This document shows, in pieces, positions 23,927 to 38,200 of a stretch of DNA of 64,000 nt. The stretch is from assembly GCF_035594125.1 (NCBI RefSeq), contig NC_087173.1:14945755-15009754 (forward strand), written 5' to 3'. Below the pieces are notes generated by a model that worked only from the letters and a program-made list of their open reading frames with translations, made no database searches and was not told the DNA's origin. A program made the position numbers and the translations under genes. Positions within the stretch are counted from its first letter, which is position 1; each line of letters opens with the position of its first letter. This DNA comes from Scylla paramamosain. Taxonomy: Eukaryota; Arthropoda; Malacostraca; Decapoda; Portunidae.

Positions 23927-26900
23927 AAGTTTCTTCATGAATAACAATCTTAATTGAGAAACAGAACAATCTTACCAAAAGCGTGTATTTTCATTGTTTT
24001 TCACATTGTTAGTTAGCAAAATCCCAAAAAGCATGCGAAACTAGCTTTATGTGAGAAAAAAATGACATTACCAGAAGTGTCTTTTGAGTGTTTTTGAGCG
24101 TGTTTGGCAATAAAGGACTAGAAAGCAGGGCAATCACATTACATGGGAATAAAACCAACTTTGACCAAGAACTTGCCATTATGTGTTTTTGAGCTCCTTA
24201 CATACCAAAACGCTAAAACGCATGCAAAACACTCTTTTATGGAGAAACAGAAAAAAAACATTACAAAAAACATGTGTTTTAAGTGTTTTTGATCATGTTA
24301 CCTATAAAAACGCTTAAATACATGCAAAGAACCCTATCTTTGGGAAACGAAAGGACATTACGAAAAATGTATTATGACTGTTTTGAAGTTCCTTAAGTAC
24401 CAAAACGTTAAAACCCACAAATAACACTCTTTAAAGAGAAAAAAATAAAAATAATAAAAAATTCTGCCAAAATTCAGGGAATTTATGTGTAAAAAAAGAA
24501 CATTATCAAAAAATTTAATTATAGCTTTTTTTTTCGGATTGTTATTTACCAAACCTTAAAGTGCATGCAAAGCCACCAATATGAGGAAATTAAACGACTT
24601 TACCAGAAACCTGTCTTTTCAGTGTTTTTCAGTATGTTAGGCACCAAACCGATAAATAATATGGAAGTCAGTCAATATGTGAATCCAAAACAAAATTACT
24701 GAAAACGTGTTTTTTCAGTGTTTTACGTAGAAAAAACGCTAAAACGGATGCAAAGCAACGAATATGAAGAAATAGAATAACTTTACCAAAACGTGTTTTG
24801 GTGCTTTTTACCTACAAAAAAACGCGAAAATGGATGTAAAAGCGCTCTATATTGGGAAGAAAAAAGGACATTTAGAGAAACGTGTATAATGATTGTTTTA
24901 TAGTTTCACAAGAACCACAAGACAAAAAACACAAAAACTCGTGTATATAGAGAAGTTTTTACATACCAAAATGCTAAAACTCATGAATAACATTTTGAAT
25001 TGAGAAACAGAACTACCTTACCAAATGTGTGTATTTTGAGTGTTTTTCACATTCTTAGTTACGAAAATCCCAAATTACATTTATATATTATTTTGTTACA
25101 TTATTTTGAGTGTTTTTGATCATGTTACCTATAAAAACGCTTAAATACATGCAGAAAACGCTATGTCTGTGAAACGAAAGGACATTACGAAAATCGTGTA
25201 TTGTGATTGTTTTTAAGTTCCTTAAATACCAAAAAATTAAAACCCACAAATAGAGAAAAAATAAATAACTAAAAAAATAGATTTTTCTTTTTTTGTTATT
25301 CATCTAAATAGGTATGAAGATGCCAAAATTCAGGCAAAATTTAGGGAAATTATGTAAAAAACACATTATAAAAAAAAAATTTAGCTTTTTTCCGGAATTA
25401 TGTACCAAACCCAGAAGTGCATGCAAAGCCACCTATATGGGGAAATTACACGACTTTACCAGAAATCTGTCTTTTGAGTGTTTTTTCCAGCAATTTCAAT
25501 AATACTACTGAAAACTTGTCCCTTCAGTGATTTACGAAGAAAAACGCTAAAACGAATGCAAGCCAACCAATATGAAGAAATAAAATAACATTACCAAAAA
25601 GATATATTTTGAGTGTTTTTCAGCTTGTTACCTACAAAAAATGCGAAAATGGATGGAAAGCACTCTATCTTGGGAAAAAAAAAGAACATTACGAGAAACA
25701 TGTATAATGAGTGTTTTATAGTTTCACACGAACCACAAGGCAAAAAACGCAAAAATTCGTGTATATAGAGAAGTTTCTTACCTACCAAAATGTTGAAATG
25801 CATGAATAACACTTTTAATTAAGAAACATAACTACCTTACCAAATGTGTGTATTTTGAGGGATTTTCACACTTAGTTACGAAAATCCTAAATTACATGCG
25901 AAACTACCTTTATGTCGAAAAAAAATGACATTACCATAAAAGTGTCTTTTTAGTGTTTTTGAGCGTGATATGCAACAAAGCATTAAAAAGCAGAACAATC
26001 ACATTACATGGGAATAAAACCAACTTTTACTAAGAACTTGCCTTTAAGTGTTTTTTAACTCCTTACCTACCAAATCGCTAAAAAGCATGCAAAACACCCT
26101 TTATGGAGAAACAGAATAACGTTACCAAAAACATGTATTTTGAGTTTTTTTTATCATGTAACCTATAAAAACGCTTAAATACATATAAAGGACCCTATGT
26201 TTGTATGACAAAAGCACATTATGAAAATCATGTATTATGAGTGTTTTTAAGTTCCTTAAGTACCAAAAAGCTAAAACCCACAAATAACACTCTTTATAGA
26301 GAGAAATTTTTTTTTTTTTGTTATTCATCTTCATAGGTGCCGAGATGCCAAAATTCTGGCAAAATTCATGGAAATTTTGTGAAAAAAATCTTTATAAAAA
26401 AAATAATTTTAGCCTTTTTCCGGAGTTATGTGCAAACCCTGAAGTGCATGCAAATCCACCTATATGGGGAAATTACACGATTTTACCAGAAACCTGTCTT
26501 TTGAGTGTTTTTCAGCAATTTCAACAATATTACTGAAAACGTGTCTTTTCAGTGATTTACTTAAAATAACGCTAAAACGGATGTAAACCAACCAATAAGA
26601 AGAAATAGAATAACATTACCAAAAAGATATATTTTGATGTGTTTTTGAGCTTGTTACCTACAAAAAAAGCAAAAAATGGATGGAAAGCACTTTATATTGG
26701 CAAAGAAAAGGACATTACGAGAAACGTGTATGAGTGTTTTGTAGTTTGACAAGAACCACAAGGTAAAAAACTAAAAAACTCGTGTACATAAAGAAGTTTC
26801 TTACATACCAAAAAGATGAAACTCATGAATAACACTTTTAATTTTGAAACAGAAATACCTTACCAAATGTGTGTATTAGAAAAGTTTCTTACCTACCAAA

Positions 26901-27924
26901 ATGCTGAAAATCATGAATAACACTTTTAATTAAGAAATAGAAAAACCTTATTAATGCCTGTGTTTTGAGTTTTTTTCAAATTCTTAGTTACGAAATTCCC
27001 AAATTCCATGCAAAAGTAGCTTTATGTGGAAAATAAATGATATTACCAGAAAAGTGTCTTTTGAGTGTTTTGAGCGTGTTAGGCAATAAAGCACTAAAAA
27101 GCAGGGTAATAACATTACATGGGAATAAAAACAACTTTTACCAAGAACTTGCCTTTAAGTATTTTTGAGCTCATTACATACCAAAACGCTAAAACGCATG
27201 CAAAACACTTTTTATGGAAAAACAGAATAAAATTACCAAAAACATATATTTTTTGGGTTTTGATCATGTTATCTATAAAAACGCTTAAATACATATAAAG
27301 AACCTTATGTTTGCGAAACGAAAGGACATTACGAGAAATGTGTATTATAAGTGTTTTTAAGTTCCTTAAGTACCAAAAAGATAAAACCCACAAATAACAC
27401 TTTATTTAGAAAAAAAGTAAGAAAACAAAAAAAATAGGATTTTTTTTTTTGTTATTCATCTTCATAGGTACCGAGATTCCAAAATTCTGGGAAAATTCAG
27501 GGCTATTATATGCTAAAAGAAAATTATCAAAAAAGTTAATTTTAGCTTTTTTTCGGATTGTTATATACCAAACCCTAAAGTGCATCCAAAGACTCCTATA
27601 AGAGGAAATTAAACGACCTTACCAGAAATCTGTTTTTTGAGTGTTTTTCAGCATGTAAGGCACCAAAACGATAAATAATAAGGAACTCACCCTATATGAG
27701 AATCCAAAACAAAATTGCTAAAAACGTGTCTTTTCAGTGTTTTACGTAGAAAAACGCTGAAACGGATGCAAACCAACCAATATCAAAAAATAGAAAAACA
27801 TTATTTTTATATTTTTATATAACATTATATTTTAAGTGTTTTTGTGCTTGTTACCTACAAAAAAACGGGAAAATTGATGCAAAGCACTCTACATAAGAAA
27901 ACAAATGGACTTTGCAAGAAAAGT
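23927..27924 (-). repeat. Minus-oriented HOR array with G-deleted copies
   Basis: About four HOR copies. I/J landmarks are near 25310 (CTAAATAGGTATGAAGATGCC, in part), 26330 and 27464; the first expected landmark is lost by a deletion near 24450-24461. Two copies lack almost all of subunit G: H and F are joined through CAGCAATTTCAATAATACTAC (25488, in part) and CAGCAATTTCAACAATATTAC (26513, in part), giving a ~1.02-kb period. Subunit D is partly duplicated at 26794-26876 / 26880-26960. The section from ~23500 to ~26900 is a direct duplicate of ~35240-38650, at an offset of about 11.76 kb. Confidence 0.86.
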
Positions 27925-30900
27925 GTATAATGAGTTTTTTATAGTTCAAACGAACCAAAAGGCAAAAAACACAAAAAACTCGTGTATATGGAGAATGTTC
28001 CTAGATACCAAAATGCTAAAACTCATAAATAACACTCTTAACTGAGAAACAGAACAACCTTACTAAATGCGTGTATTTTGCGTGCTTTTCAAATTCTTAG
28101 TTATCAAAACCTCAAATTACATGCGAAACCACCTTTATTTGAAAAAAAAATGACATTACCAGAAAAGTGTCTTTTAAGTGTTTTTGAGCGTGATAGGCAA
28201 TAAAGCACTAAAAAGCACGGCAATGAAATTACATTAGAATAACATCAATTTATACCAAAAACTTGCTTTTAAGTGTTTTTGAGCTCCTTATATAACAAAC
28301 CGCTAAAACGAATGCAAAACAAACTTTATGGAGAAACAGAATAACATTACCAAAAACATTTATTTTGAGCGTTTTTTGATCATGTTATCTATAAAAACGC
28401 TTAAATACATGCAAAGAACATTATGTTTGGGTAACAAAAGGACATTACGAGAAACGTGTATTATGAGTGTTTTTTTAAGTTCTTTAAGTACCAAAAAGCT
28501 AAAACCCACAAATAACACTCTTCTTTTAGAAATTAAAAAGATTTAAAAAATATATAAAAAATTGGATTTTTTTTTTTTGTTATTCATCTTCATAGTACCA
28601 AGATGCGAAAATTCTGGGAAAATTCAGGGCAATCGTATGATAAAAGAATATTATAAAAAAAGTTAATTTCAGCTTTTTTTTTTTTCGAACTGATATGTAC
28701 CAAACCCTAAAGTGCATGCAAAGCCTTCTATATGAAGAAATTTAACGACCTTACCAGAAATCTGTTTTGAGTGTTTTTTTTTGCATGTTAAGCACCAAAA
28801 CGATAAATAATAAGGAATTCACCTCTATATGGGGATCCAAAACAAAGTTACTGAAAACGTGTCTTCTCAGTGTTTTACGTAGAAAAACGCTAAAACGGAT
28901 GCAAAGGAAAAAATATAAAGAAATAGAAAAACGTTACTAAAAAGGTATATTTTGAGTGTTTTTGAGCTTATTACCTACAAAAAACGCAAAAATTGATGCA
29001 AAGCACTCTATATTGAAAAACAAAAGGACATTGAAAGAAAAGTGTATAATGAGTGTTTTATAGTTCAAAAGAACCACAAGGTAAAAAACGCAAAATCTCG
29101 TATATATGGAGAGGTTTCCTAGATACAAAAATGCTGAAACTCATGTATAACATTCCTAATTTAGAAACAGAACAACCTTAATAAATGTGTGTATTTTGAG
29201 TGCTTTTCACATTCTTAGTTACCAAAACCCCAAATTGTATGCGAAGATAGGTTTGAGGGAAAAAAAATGACTTTACCAGAAAAGTGTCTTTTGAGTGTTT
29301 TTGAGCGTGATAGGCAATATAGCACTAAAAAGAAAGGCAATTACATTACATTGGAGGAAAACGAATTTTTTACCAAGAACTTGCCTTTAAGTGTTTTTTA
29401 AGCTCCTTATACACCAAAACACTAAAACGCATGCAAAACACTCTTTATGGTGAAAAAGAATAATATTACCAAAAATATATATTTTGAGTGTTTTTGATCA
29501 TGTTACCAATGAAAACGCTAAAATACATGCAAAGAACTCTATCTTTAGGAAACGAAAGGAGATTACGAGAAACGTGTATTATGAGTGTTTTTAATTTCAT
29601 TAATTACCAAAAAGCTAAAAGCCACAAATATCACTCTTTATTGAGAAACAATAAATAAAAAAAAATACGATATTTTTTTTCTTTTGTTATTCATCTTCAC
29701 AGGTACCGAGATGCCAAATTTCGTGAAAAATTTAGGAAATTATGTGAAATAAGAACATTATCAAAAAAGTTAAGTTTAGTTATTTTTTTTCGGACTATTA
29801 TGTACCAAACCCCTAAAGTGCATTCAAAGCCACCTATATGGGGAAATTAAACGTCTTTGCCAGAAAAGGGTCTTATGAGAGTTTTTCAGCATCTTAGGGA
29901 CCAACACGATAAATAACATGGAAGTCAATATATATGGGAATCGAAAACAATATTACTAAAAACGTGTTTTTTCGGTGTTTTACGTAGAAAAATGCTAAAA
30001 CGGATGCAAACCAACCAATATGAAGGAATAACTTCAAATAAAATATTCTTCCAATAAGGAAGAATACATCTCCAAAAAGGTATATTTTGAGTGTTTTTGA
30101 AATTGTTACCTACAAAAAACGCGAAAATAGATGGAAAGCTCTCTATATTGGGAAGCAAAAGGACATTACAAGAAACGTGTATAATGAGTGTTTTATAGTT
30201 TCACAAGAACTACAAGACAAAAAACGCAAAAACTCGTGTACTCGTATATAGAGAAGTTTCTTACATTCCAAAATGCTGAAACTCTGGAACAACAGTTCTA
30301 ATTGAGAAACAGAACAATCTTACCAAATGCGTGTATTTTGAGTGCTTTTCACATCCTTAGTTACCAAAACCCCAAATTGCATGCGAATCTAGCTTTATGT
30401 GGGAAAAAAATGACATTACCAGAAAAATGTCTTTTGAGTGTTTTTGAGCGTGTTAGGCAATAAAGCACTAAAAAGCAGGGCAATCACATTACATTGAAAT
30501 AAAACCAATTTTTAACAAGAACTTGCCTTTAAGTGTATTTGAGCTCCTTATATACCAAAACACTAAAATGCATGCAAAATACACTTTAGGGTGAAACAGA
30601 ATAACATTACCAAAAACATGTATTTTGAGTGTTTCTGATCATGTTACCAATAAAAACGCTTAAATACATGTAAAGAACCCTATTTTTGGGAAACGAAAGG
30701 ACATTACGAGAAACGTGTATTATGAGTGTTTTTAAGTTCATTAAGTACGAAAAAGCTAAATTCCACAAATTACACTCTTTATTGAGAAAAAATAAATAAA
30801 TAAATAAAAAAATACGATATTTTTTTGTTATGTTATTGTTATGTACCAAACCCCTAAATTGCATGCAAAGCAACCTATATGGGGAAATTGAACGTCTTTG

Positions 30901-31775
30901 CCAGAAAACTGACTTATGAGGGTTTTTCAGCATGTTAGGAACCAACACGATAAAACACAAGGAAGTCAATCTATATGGGAATCCAAAAATAAATTACTGA
31001 AAACGCGTCTTTTCGGTGTTTTACGTAGAAAACGCTAAAACGGATGTAAACCACCTAAAATGAAGAAATAGAATAACATTACTAAAAAAGGATATTTTGA
31101 GTGTTTTTGATATTGTTACCGACAAAAAACGCGAAAATGGATGGAAAGCACTCTATATTGGGAGGCAAAAGGCACCAAAAAGCATTTTAGGCACCAAAAC
31201 GATAAAAAACATGAAAGTCACTCTATATGGAAATCCAAAGCAATATTATTGGAAACGTGTCTTTTAAAAGATTTACGTAGAAAAACGCTATAACAGATGC
31301 AAACCAGCCAATATGAAGAAATAGAATAACATTACCAAAACATATATTTTGTGTGTTCTTGAGCTTGTTACATAAAAAAATGCGAAAATATATGCAAAGC
31401 ACTCTATATAAGTAAAAAAAAAAAAAGGACATAACGAGAAACGTGTATAATGAGTGTTTTATAGTTTCACCAGAATCACAAGGCAAAAAACGCAAAAACT
31501 CGACTATATGGAGAAGTTTCTATGATACCAAAAATCAAGAAACAGAACAACCTAACTAAATGCGTGTATTTTGAGTGTTACTTTACATTCTTAGTTACCA
31601 AAACACCAAATTCCATGCGAAACTAGCTTTATGTAGGAAAAAAATGACATTATCAGAAAAGTGTCTTTGAGTGTTTTTGAGCGTGTTAGGCAATAAAGCA
31701 CTAAAAAGCAGGGCAATCACATTACATGGGAATAAAACCAACTTTTACGAAGAACTTGCCTTTTAGTGTTTTTGA
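27925..31775 (-). repeat. Minus-oriented HOR array, direct duplicate of 11856-15766
   Basis: I/J landmarks near 28592 and 29696; the third is lost by a deletion near 30825-30840. Private spellings shared with 11856-15766 include ATTTATACCAAAAACTTGC in B, CATTGGAGGAAAACG in B, GTCTTATGAG in H and the G/E fusion joint at 31161-31197. From ~29215 onward the block is also the outer part of the left arm of inverted repeat 2, pairing with 58085-60112. Confidence 0.87.
30045..30065. repeat. Hairpin-forming insertion in subunit F
   Basis: ATTCTTCC, AATAA, GGAAGAAT: an 8-bp perfect stem with a 5-base loop. It lies in an extra ~30 bp found in this F subunit only (after CCAACCAATATGAAGGAATA). Other copies, including the inverted partner near 59290, read GAAGAAATAGAATAACATTACC-like or CCCGCATATTGG sequence without it. 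Confidence 0.8.
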
Positions 31776-32231
31776 CACGCATTTAGTAAGGTTGCTCTGT
31801 TTCTCATTTAAGAGTGTTATTCAAGAGTTTCAGCATATATACGAGTTTTTGCGTTTTTTGCCTTGTGGTTTTTTTGAACTATGAAACATTCATTATACAC
31901 TTTTCTCGCAATGTCCCTTTGTTTCCCAATATAGAGTGCTTTGTATCAATTTTTGCGTTTTTTTTTTTTGTAGGAAACAAGCAAAAAAACACTCAAAATA
32001 TACTTTTTTGGTAATGTTATTCTGCTTCTTGATATTGGTTGGTTTGAATCAGTTTTAGCGTTTTTCTATGTAAAACACTAAGAAGACACGTTTTCAGTAA
32101 TTTTATTTTGGATTCCCACATAGAGTGAATTCCTTATTATTTATCGTTTTGGTGCCTAATATGCTGAAAAACACTGAAAAGACATATTTCTTGTTAGGTC
32201 TTTAATTTCCTCATATGGGATGCTTTGCATG
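31776..32231 (+). repeat. Inverted D-H cassette, copy 2 (intact)
   Basis: Same structure as 15767-16246: plus D, half unit, E, F, G, H inside a minus array, with B' on both sides. The left joint is GTGTTTTTGA then CACGCATTTAG; the right joint is TTTGCATG then TTTTTTAAGTG. The D subunit has lost ~20 bp (TTTCAGCATATATACGAG), a deletion this copy does not share with 15767-16246. Confidence 0.88.
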
Positions 32232-35200
32232 TTTTTTAAGTGTTTGTGAGCGTGTTACGGAATAAAGCCCTAAATGCCAGGGCAATCACATTACATGGGA
32301 ATAAAACCAAATTTTACCAAGAACTTACCTTTAAGTGTTTTTGAACTCCTTACGTACCAAAACGCTAAAACGCATGCAAAATACATTTTATGGAGAAACA
32401 GAATATTACAAAATACATGTACTCGTATTTTGAGTGTTTTTGATCATGTTATGTTAAAAACGCTTAAATACATGGAAAGAACCTTATTATTGGGAAACGA
32501 AAGAACATTACGAGAAACGTGTATTATGAATGATTTTTTAATTTCCTCAAGTACCAAAAAGCTAAAACCCACAAATAACACTCTTTAGAAAAATAAATAA
32601 ATAAAAAAAAAATGGGATTTTTTTTTTGGTTATTCATCTTAATAGGTACCGAGATGCTAAAATTCTGCCAAAATTCACGGAATTTATGTGGAAAAAAAGA
32701 ATATTATCATAGAAGTTAATTATAGTTTTTTTTCGGATTTTTATGTACCAAACCCTAAAATGCATGCAAAGCCACCTATATAAGGAAGTTAAAGGACTTT
32801 ACCAGAAACCTGTCTTTTCAGTGTTTTTCAGCATGTCAGGCACCAAAACGATAAATAATAAGGACGTCAGTCAATATGTGAATCCAAAACAAAATTACTG
32901 AAAACGTGTCTTTTCAGTGTTTTACGTAGAGAAACGCTAAAGCGGATACAAACCATCCTATATGAAGAAATAGAATAACTTTACCAAAAATTTATTATTA
33001 TATTTTGAATGTTTTTGAGCTTGTTACCTACAAAAAATGAAAAAAAAATCGATGTAAAGCACTGTATATTAGGAAACAAAAGGACATTACGAGAAACGTG
33101 TATAATGAGTGTTTTATAGTTTTAAAAGAATCACAAGTCAATAAACGCAAAATCTCGTGTATATAGAGAAATTTTTTTACATACCAAAATGAATAAATGC
33201 ATGAATAACACTTTTAATCGATTAACAGAACTACCTTACCAAATTGAGTATTTTGAGTGTTTTTCAAATTCTTAGTTACGAAAATGCCAAATTACATGCG
33301 AAACTACCATCATTTGGGAAAAAAAATGACATTACCAGAAAAGTGTCTTTTGAGTGTTTTTCAGTGTGATATGCAACAAAGCACTAAAAAGCAGAACGAT
33401 CACATTACATGGGAATAAAACCAACTTTTACGAAGAATTTGCCTTTAAGTGTTTTTAACCCGTTATATACCAAACCGCTAAAACGCTTGCAAAACAAACT
33501 TTATGAAGAAATAGATTAACATTACCAAAAAGATGTATTTTCAGTGTTTTTTGTAATGTTATCTAAAAAAACGCTAAAGTACATGCAAAGAACATTATGT
33601 TTGGGAAGCAAATGGACATTATAAGAAACGTGTATTATGAGTGTTTTTTTTTAAGTTCCTTAAGTACCAAAAAGCTAAAACCCACAAAAAAAACACTCTT
33701 TATTTAGAAAATAAAAAAAATAAAAATAAATAAAATAAATAGGATTTTTTTTTTTTTTTTGTAATTCATATTCATAGGTACCGAGATGCCAAAATTCTGG
33801 GAGAATTCAGGGCAATTATGTGATAAAAGAATATTATCAAAAAAGTTAATTTCAGCTTTTTTTTTTCGAAGTGTTATGTACCAAACCTTAAAGTGCATGC
33901 AAAGCCTCCTATATGATGAAATTAAACGACCTTAAAAGAAATCTGTCTTTTGAGTGATTTTCAGAATTTTAGGCAACTAAACGATAAATAAATAACTCAC
34001 TTTATAAGGGAATCACTTTTATATGGAAAAAAAATATTAAAAAAGTGTCTTCTCGGTGTTTTATGTAGAAAAAAGCTTAAACGGATGCAAACTAACAAAT
34101 ATAGAAATATAAAAAAACATTACCAAAAAGGTATATTTTGAGTGTTTTTGAGCTTATTACCTACAAAAAACGCAAAAAATTGATGTAAAGCACTCTATAT
34201 TAGGAAATAAATGGATATTGCAAGAAAAGTATATAATGAGTGTTTTATAGTTCAAAAGAACCAAAAGGCAAAAAACGCAAAAACTTGCGGATATGGAGAA
34301 GTTTCTTAGATACCATAATGCTTAAACTCATGAATAACATTCCTTATTGAGAAACAGAACAACCTTACTAAATGCGTGTATTTTGAGAGCTTTTCACATT
34401 CTTAGTTACCAAAACCCCAAATTGCATGCGAAACCAGCTTTATGTGGGAAAAAAATGACATTACCAGAAAAGTGTCTTTTGAGTGTTTTTGAGCTTGATA
34501 GGCAATAAAGCACTAAAAAGCATGGGAAACAGTTTACATGGCAATAAAATCAATTTTTACCAAGAACTTGCGTTTAAGTGTTTTGAGCTCCTTATATACC
34601 AAAACGCTAAAACGCATGCAAAACACACTTTATGGAGAAAGAGAATAGCATTACCAAAAACATATATTTTGAGTGTTTTTGATCATGTTACCAATAAAAA
34701 CGCTTAAATACATGCAAAGAACCCTATTTTTAGGAAATTAAAGGACATTGCGAGAAACGTGTATTATGAGTGTTTTTAAGACCATTATTTATCAAAAAGC
34801 TAAAAGCCACAAATAACACTCTTTATTGAGAAAAAAATAAATAAATAAAAAAATACGATATTTTTTTCTTTCTTTTTCATCTTCACAGGTACCGAGATGC
34901 CAAAATTTGGGCAAAATTCAGGAAATTATATGAAATAAGAACATTATCAAAAAAGTTAAATTTAGCTTTTTTTCGTACTGTTATGTACCAAACCCCAAAG
35001 TGCATGCAAAGCCACATATATGGGGAAATTAAACGTCTTTGCCAGAAAACTGTGTTATGTGTGTTTTTCAACTTGTTAGTCACCATAACGGTAAATAACA
35101 TTCAAGTCACTCTATATGGGAATCTAAAACAAAATTACTGAAAGCGTGTCTTTTCGGTGTTTTACGTAGAAAAACGCTAAAATGGATGCAAACCAACCAA

Positions 35201-38200
35201 TAGGAAGAAATAAAATAACATTACCAAAAAGGTACATTTTGAGTGTTTTTGACCTTGTTACCTACAAAAAAAAAACGCGAAAGTGGATGCAAAGAACTCC
35301 CTTTTGGGAAACAAAAAAACATTACGAGAAACGTGTATAATGATTGTTTTATTATTTTTGAGGAAAAGAACTTGTGGTTCACAAGAACCACAAGGCGAAA
35401 AACGCAAAAAAACTCGTGTGTATAAAGAAGTTTCTTGGATACCAAAATGCTTAAACTCTTGAATAACAATATTAATTGAGAAACAGAACAACCTCACCAA
35501 ATGCGTGTATTTTGATTGTTTTTCACATTCATAGTTAGAAAAACCCGAAAGAGCACGCGAAACTATGTTGGAAAAAAATGACATTACTAGAAGTGTCTTT
35601 TGAGTGTTTTTGAGCGTGTTAGAAAATAAATCACAAAAAAAAAACAGGGCAATTACATTACATGGGAATAAAACCAACTTTTACCAAGAACTTGCCTTGA
35701 AGTGTTTTTGACCTCCTTACAAACCAAAACGCTAAAACGCCTGCAAAAAAAAAACTCCTTTATTGAGATGCAGAATAACATTAATAAAAACATGTGTTTT
35801 AAGTGTTTTTGATCATGTTACCTACAAAAATGCTTAAATACATGCAAAGAACCCTATGTTTGGGAAACGAAAGGACATTACGAGAAACGTGTATTAGGAC
35901 CGTTTTTAAGTTCCTTAAGTACCAAAACGTTAAAACCCACAAATAACACTCTTTATAGAGAAAAAAAATAAAAAATAAATAAAAATAGCTTTTTTTTCTA
36001 TTGATTTTCATTGGTACCAAGATGCCAATATTTTGCCAAAATTCAGGGAATTTATCTGGGAAAAAGAACATTATCAAAAAAAGTTAATTATAGCTCTTTT
36101 TTCGGATTTTTATGTACCAAACTCAAAAGTGCATGCCACCTATATAAGGAAGTTAAACGACTTTACCAGAAACCTGTCTTTTTAGTGTTTTTCAGCATGT
36201 TAGGCACTAAAACGATTAATAATATGGAAGTCAGTCAATATGTGAATCCAAAACAAAATTACTGAAGACGTGTCTTTTCAGTGTTTTACGTAGAAAAACG
36301 CTAAAACGGATGGAAACCAACAAATATGAAGAAATAGAATAACATTAACAAAAAGTGTTTTTGAGCTTTTTACATCCAAAAAAAACGCGCAAATATTTGG
36401 AAAGCACTCTATATTGGGAAGCAAAAGGACATTTAGAGAAACGTGTATAATGATTGTTTTATAGTTTTACAAGAACCACAAGACAAAAACGCAAAAAGTC
36501 GTGTATATAGAGAAGTTTCTTATATACCAAAACGCTAAAACTCCTGAATAACACTTTTAATTGAGAAACAGAACTACCTTACCAAATGTGTGTATATTGA
36601 GTGTTTTTCACATTCTTTGTTACGAAAATCCCAAATTACATGTGAAACTAGCTTTATGTGGGAAAAAAATGACATTATTTATCTAAAAAGTGTCTTTTGA
36701 GTGTTTTTGAGCGTGATATGTAACAAAGCACTAAAAAGCAGGAATAAAACCAACTTTTACGAAGAACTTGCCTTTAAGTGTTTTTAACTCCTTACATACC
36801 AAAACGCTAAAACGTATGCAAAACACCTTTTATATAGAAACAGAATAACAATACCAAAACATGTATTTTGTGTTTTTGATCATGTTACCTATAAAAACGC
36901 TTAAATACATGCAAAGATCCCTATGTCTGTGAAACGAAAGGACATTACAAAAATCGTGTATTATGATTATTTTTAAGTTCCTTAAGTAACAAAAAACTAA
37001 AACCCACAAATAGAGAAAAAATAAATAACTAAAAAAAAGTATATTTTTTTTATTCATCTACATAGGTATGAAGATGCCAAAATTCAGGCAAAATTCAGCG
37101 AAATTATGTAAAAAAAAACATTATAAAAAAAATTTTACTTTTTTCCGGAATTATGTACCAAACCCAGAAGTGCATGCAAAGCCACCTATATGGGGAAATT
37201 ACACAACTTTATCTGTCTTTTCAGTGTTTTTCAGGAATATCAACAATATTACTGAAAACGTGTCTTTTCAGTGATTTACGAAGAAAAACGCTAAAACGTA
37301 TGCAAACCAACCAATATGAAGAAATAGAATAACATTACCAAAAAAGTATATTTTGAGAGTTTTTCAGCTTGTTACCTACAAAAAATGCGAAAATGGATGG
37401 AAAGCACTCTATATTGGGAAATAAAAGAACATTACAAGAAACTTGTATAATGAGTGTTTTATAATTTCACAGGAGCCACAAGGCAAAAAACGCAAAAACT
37501 CGTGTATATAGAGAAGTTTCTTACATATCAAAATGCTGAAATGCAAGAATAACACTTTTAATTGAAAGACAGGACTACCTTACGAAATTTGTGTATTTTG
37601 AGTGTTTTTCACATTCTTAGTGCGAAAATCCCAAATTACATGCGAAACTAGCTTTATGTGGGAAAAAAAAATGACATTACCAGAAAAGTGTGTTTTGAGT
37701 GTTTTTGAGCATGATATGCAACAAAGCAGTAAAAAGCAGAACAATCACATTACATGGGAATAAATCCAACTTTTACGAAGAACTTGCCTTTAAGTGTTTT
37801 TTTTTAACTCCTTACATACCAAAACGCTAAAACGCATGCAAAACAACCTTTATGGAGAAACATTACCAAAAACATGTATTTTCAGTGTTTCTGATCATTT
37901 TATTTGTAAAAACGCTTAAATACATGCAAAGAACCTTATGTTTGGGAAACGAAAGGACATTACGAGAAACGTGTATTATGAGTGTTTTTAAGTTCCTTAA
38001 GTACCAAAAAAAGCTAAAACTCACAATTAACACTCTTATTAGAGAAAAAAAATAAAATAAAATAATTTTTTTTTATTCATCTTCATAGGTACTAAGATGC
38101 CAAAATTCTGGCAATATTCTTTGGGAATCGAAAACAAAATGACTGAAAACGTGTGTTTTCGTTGTTTTACGTAGAAAAACGCTAAAACGGATGCAAACCA

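Noticed and set aside
35258..35677. Longest open frame, 139 aa, minus strand
   Set aside because: It is a translation of subunits B-F in antisense. Similar F/L/V/S-rich peptides arise wherever those subunits recur, they are broken at different points in each copy, and no domain, signal for translation or codon bias is visible.
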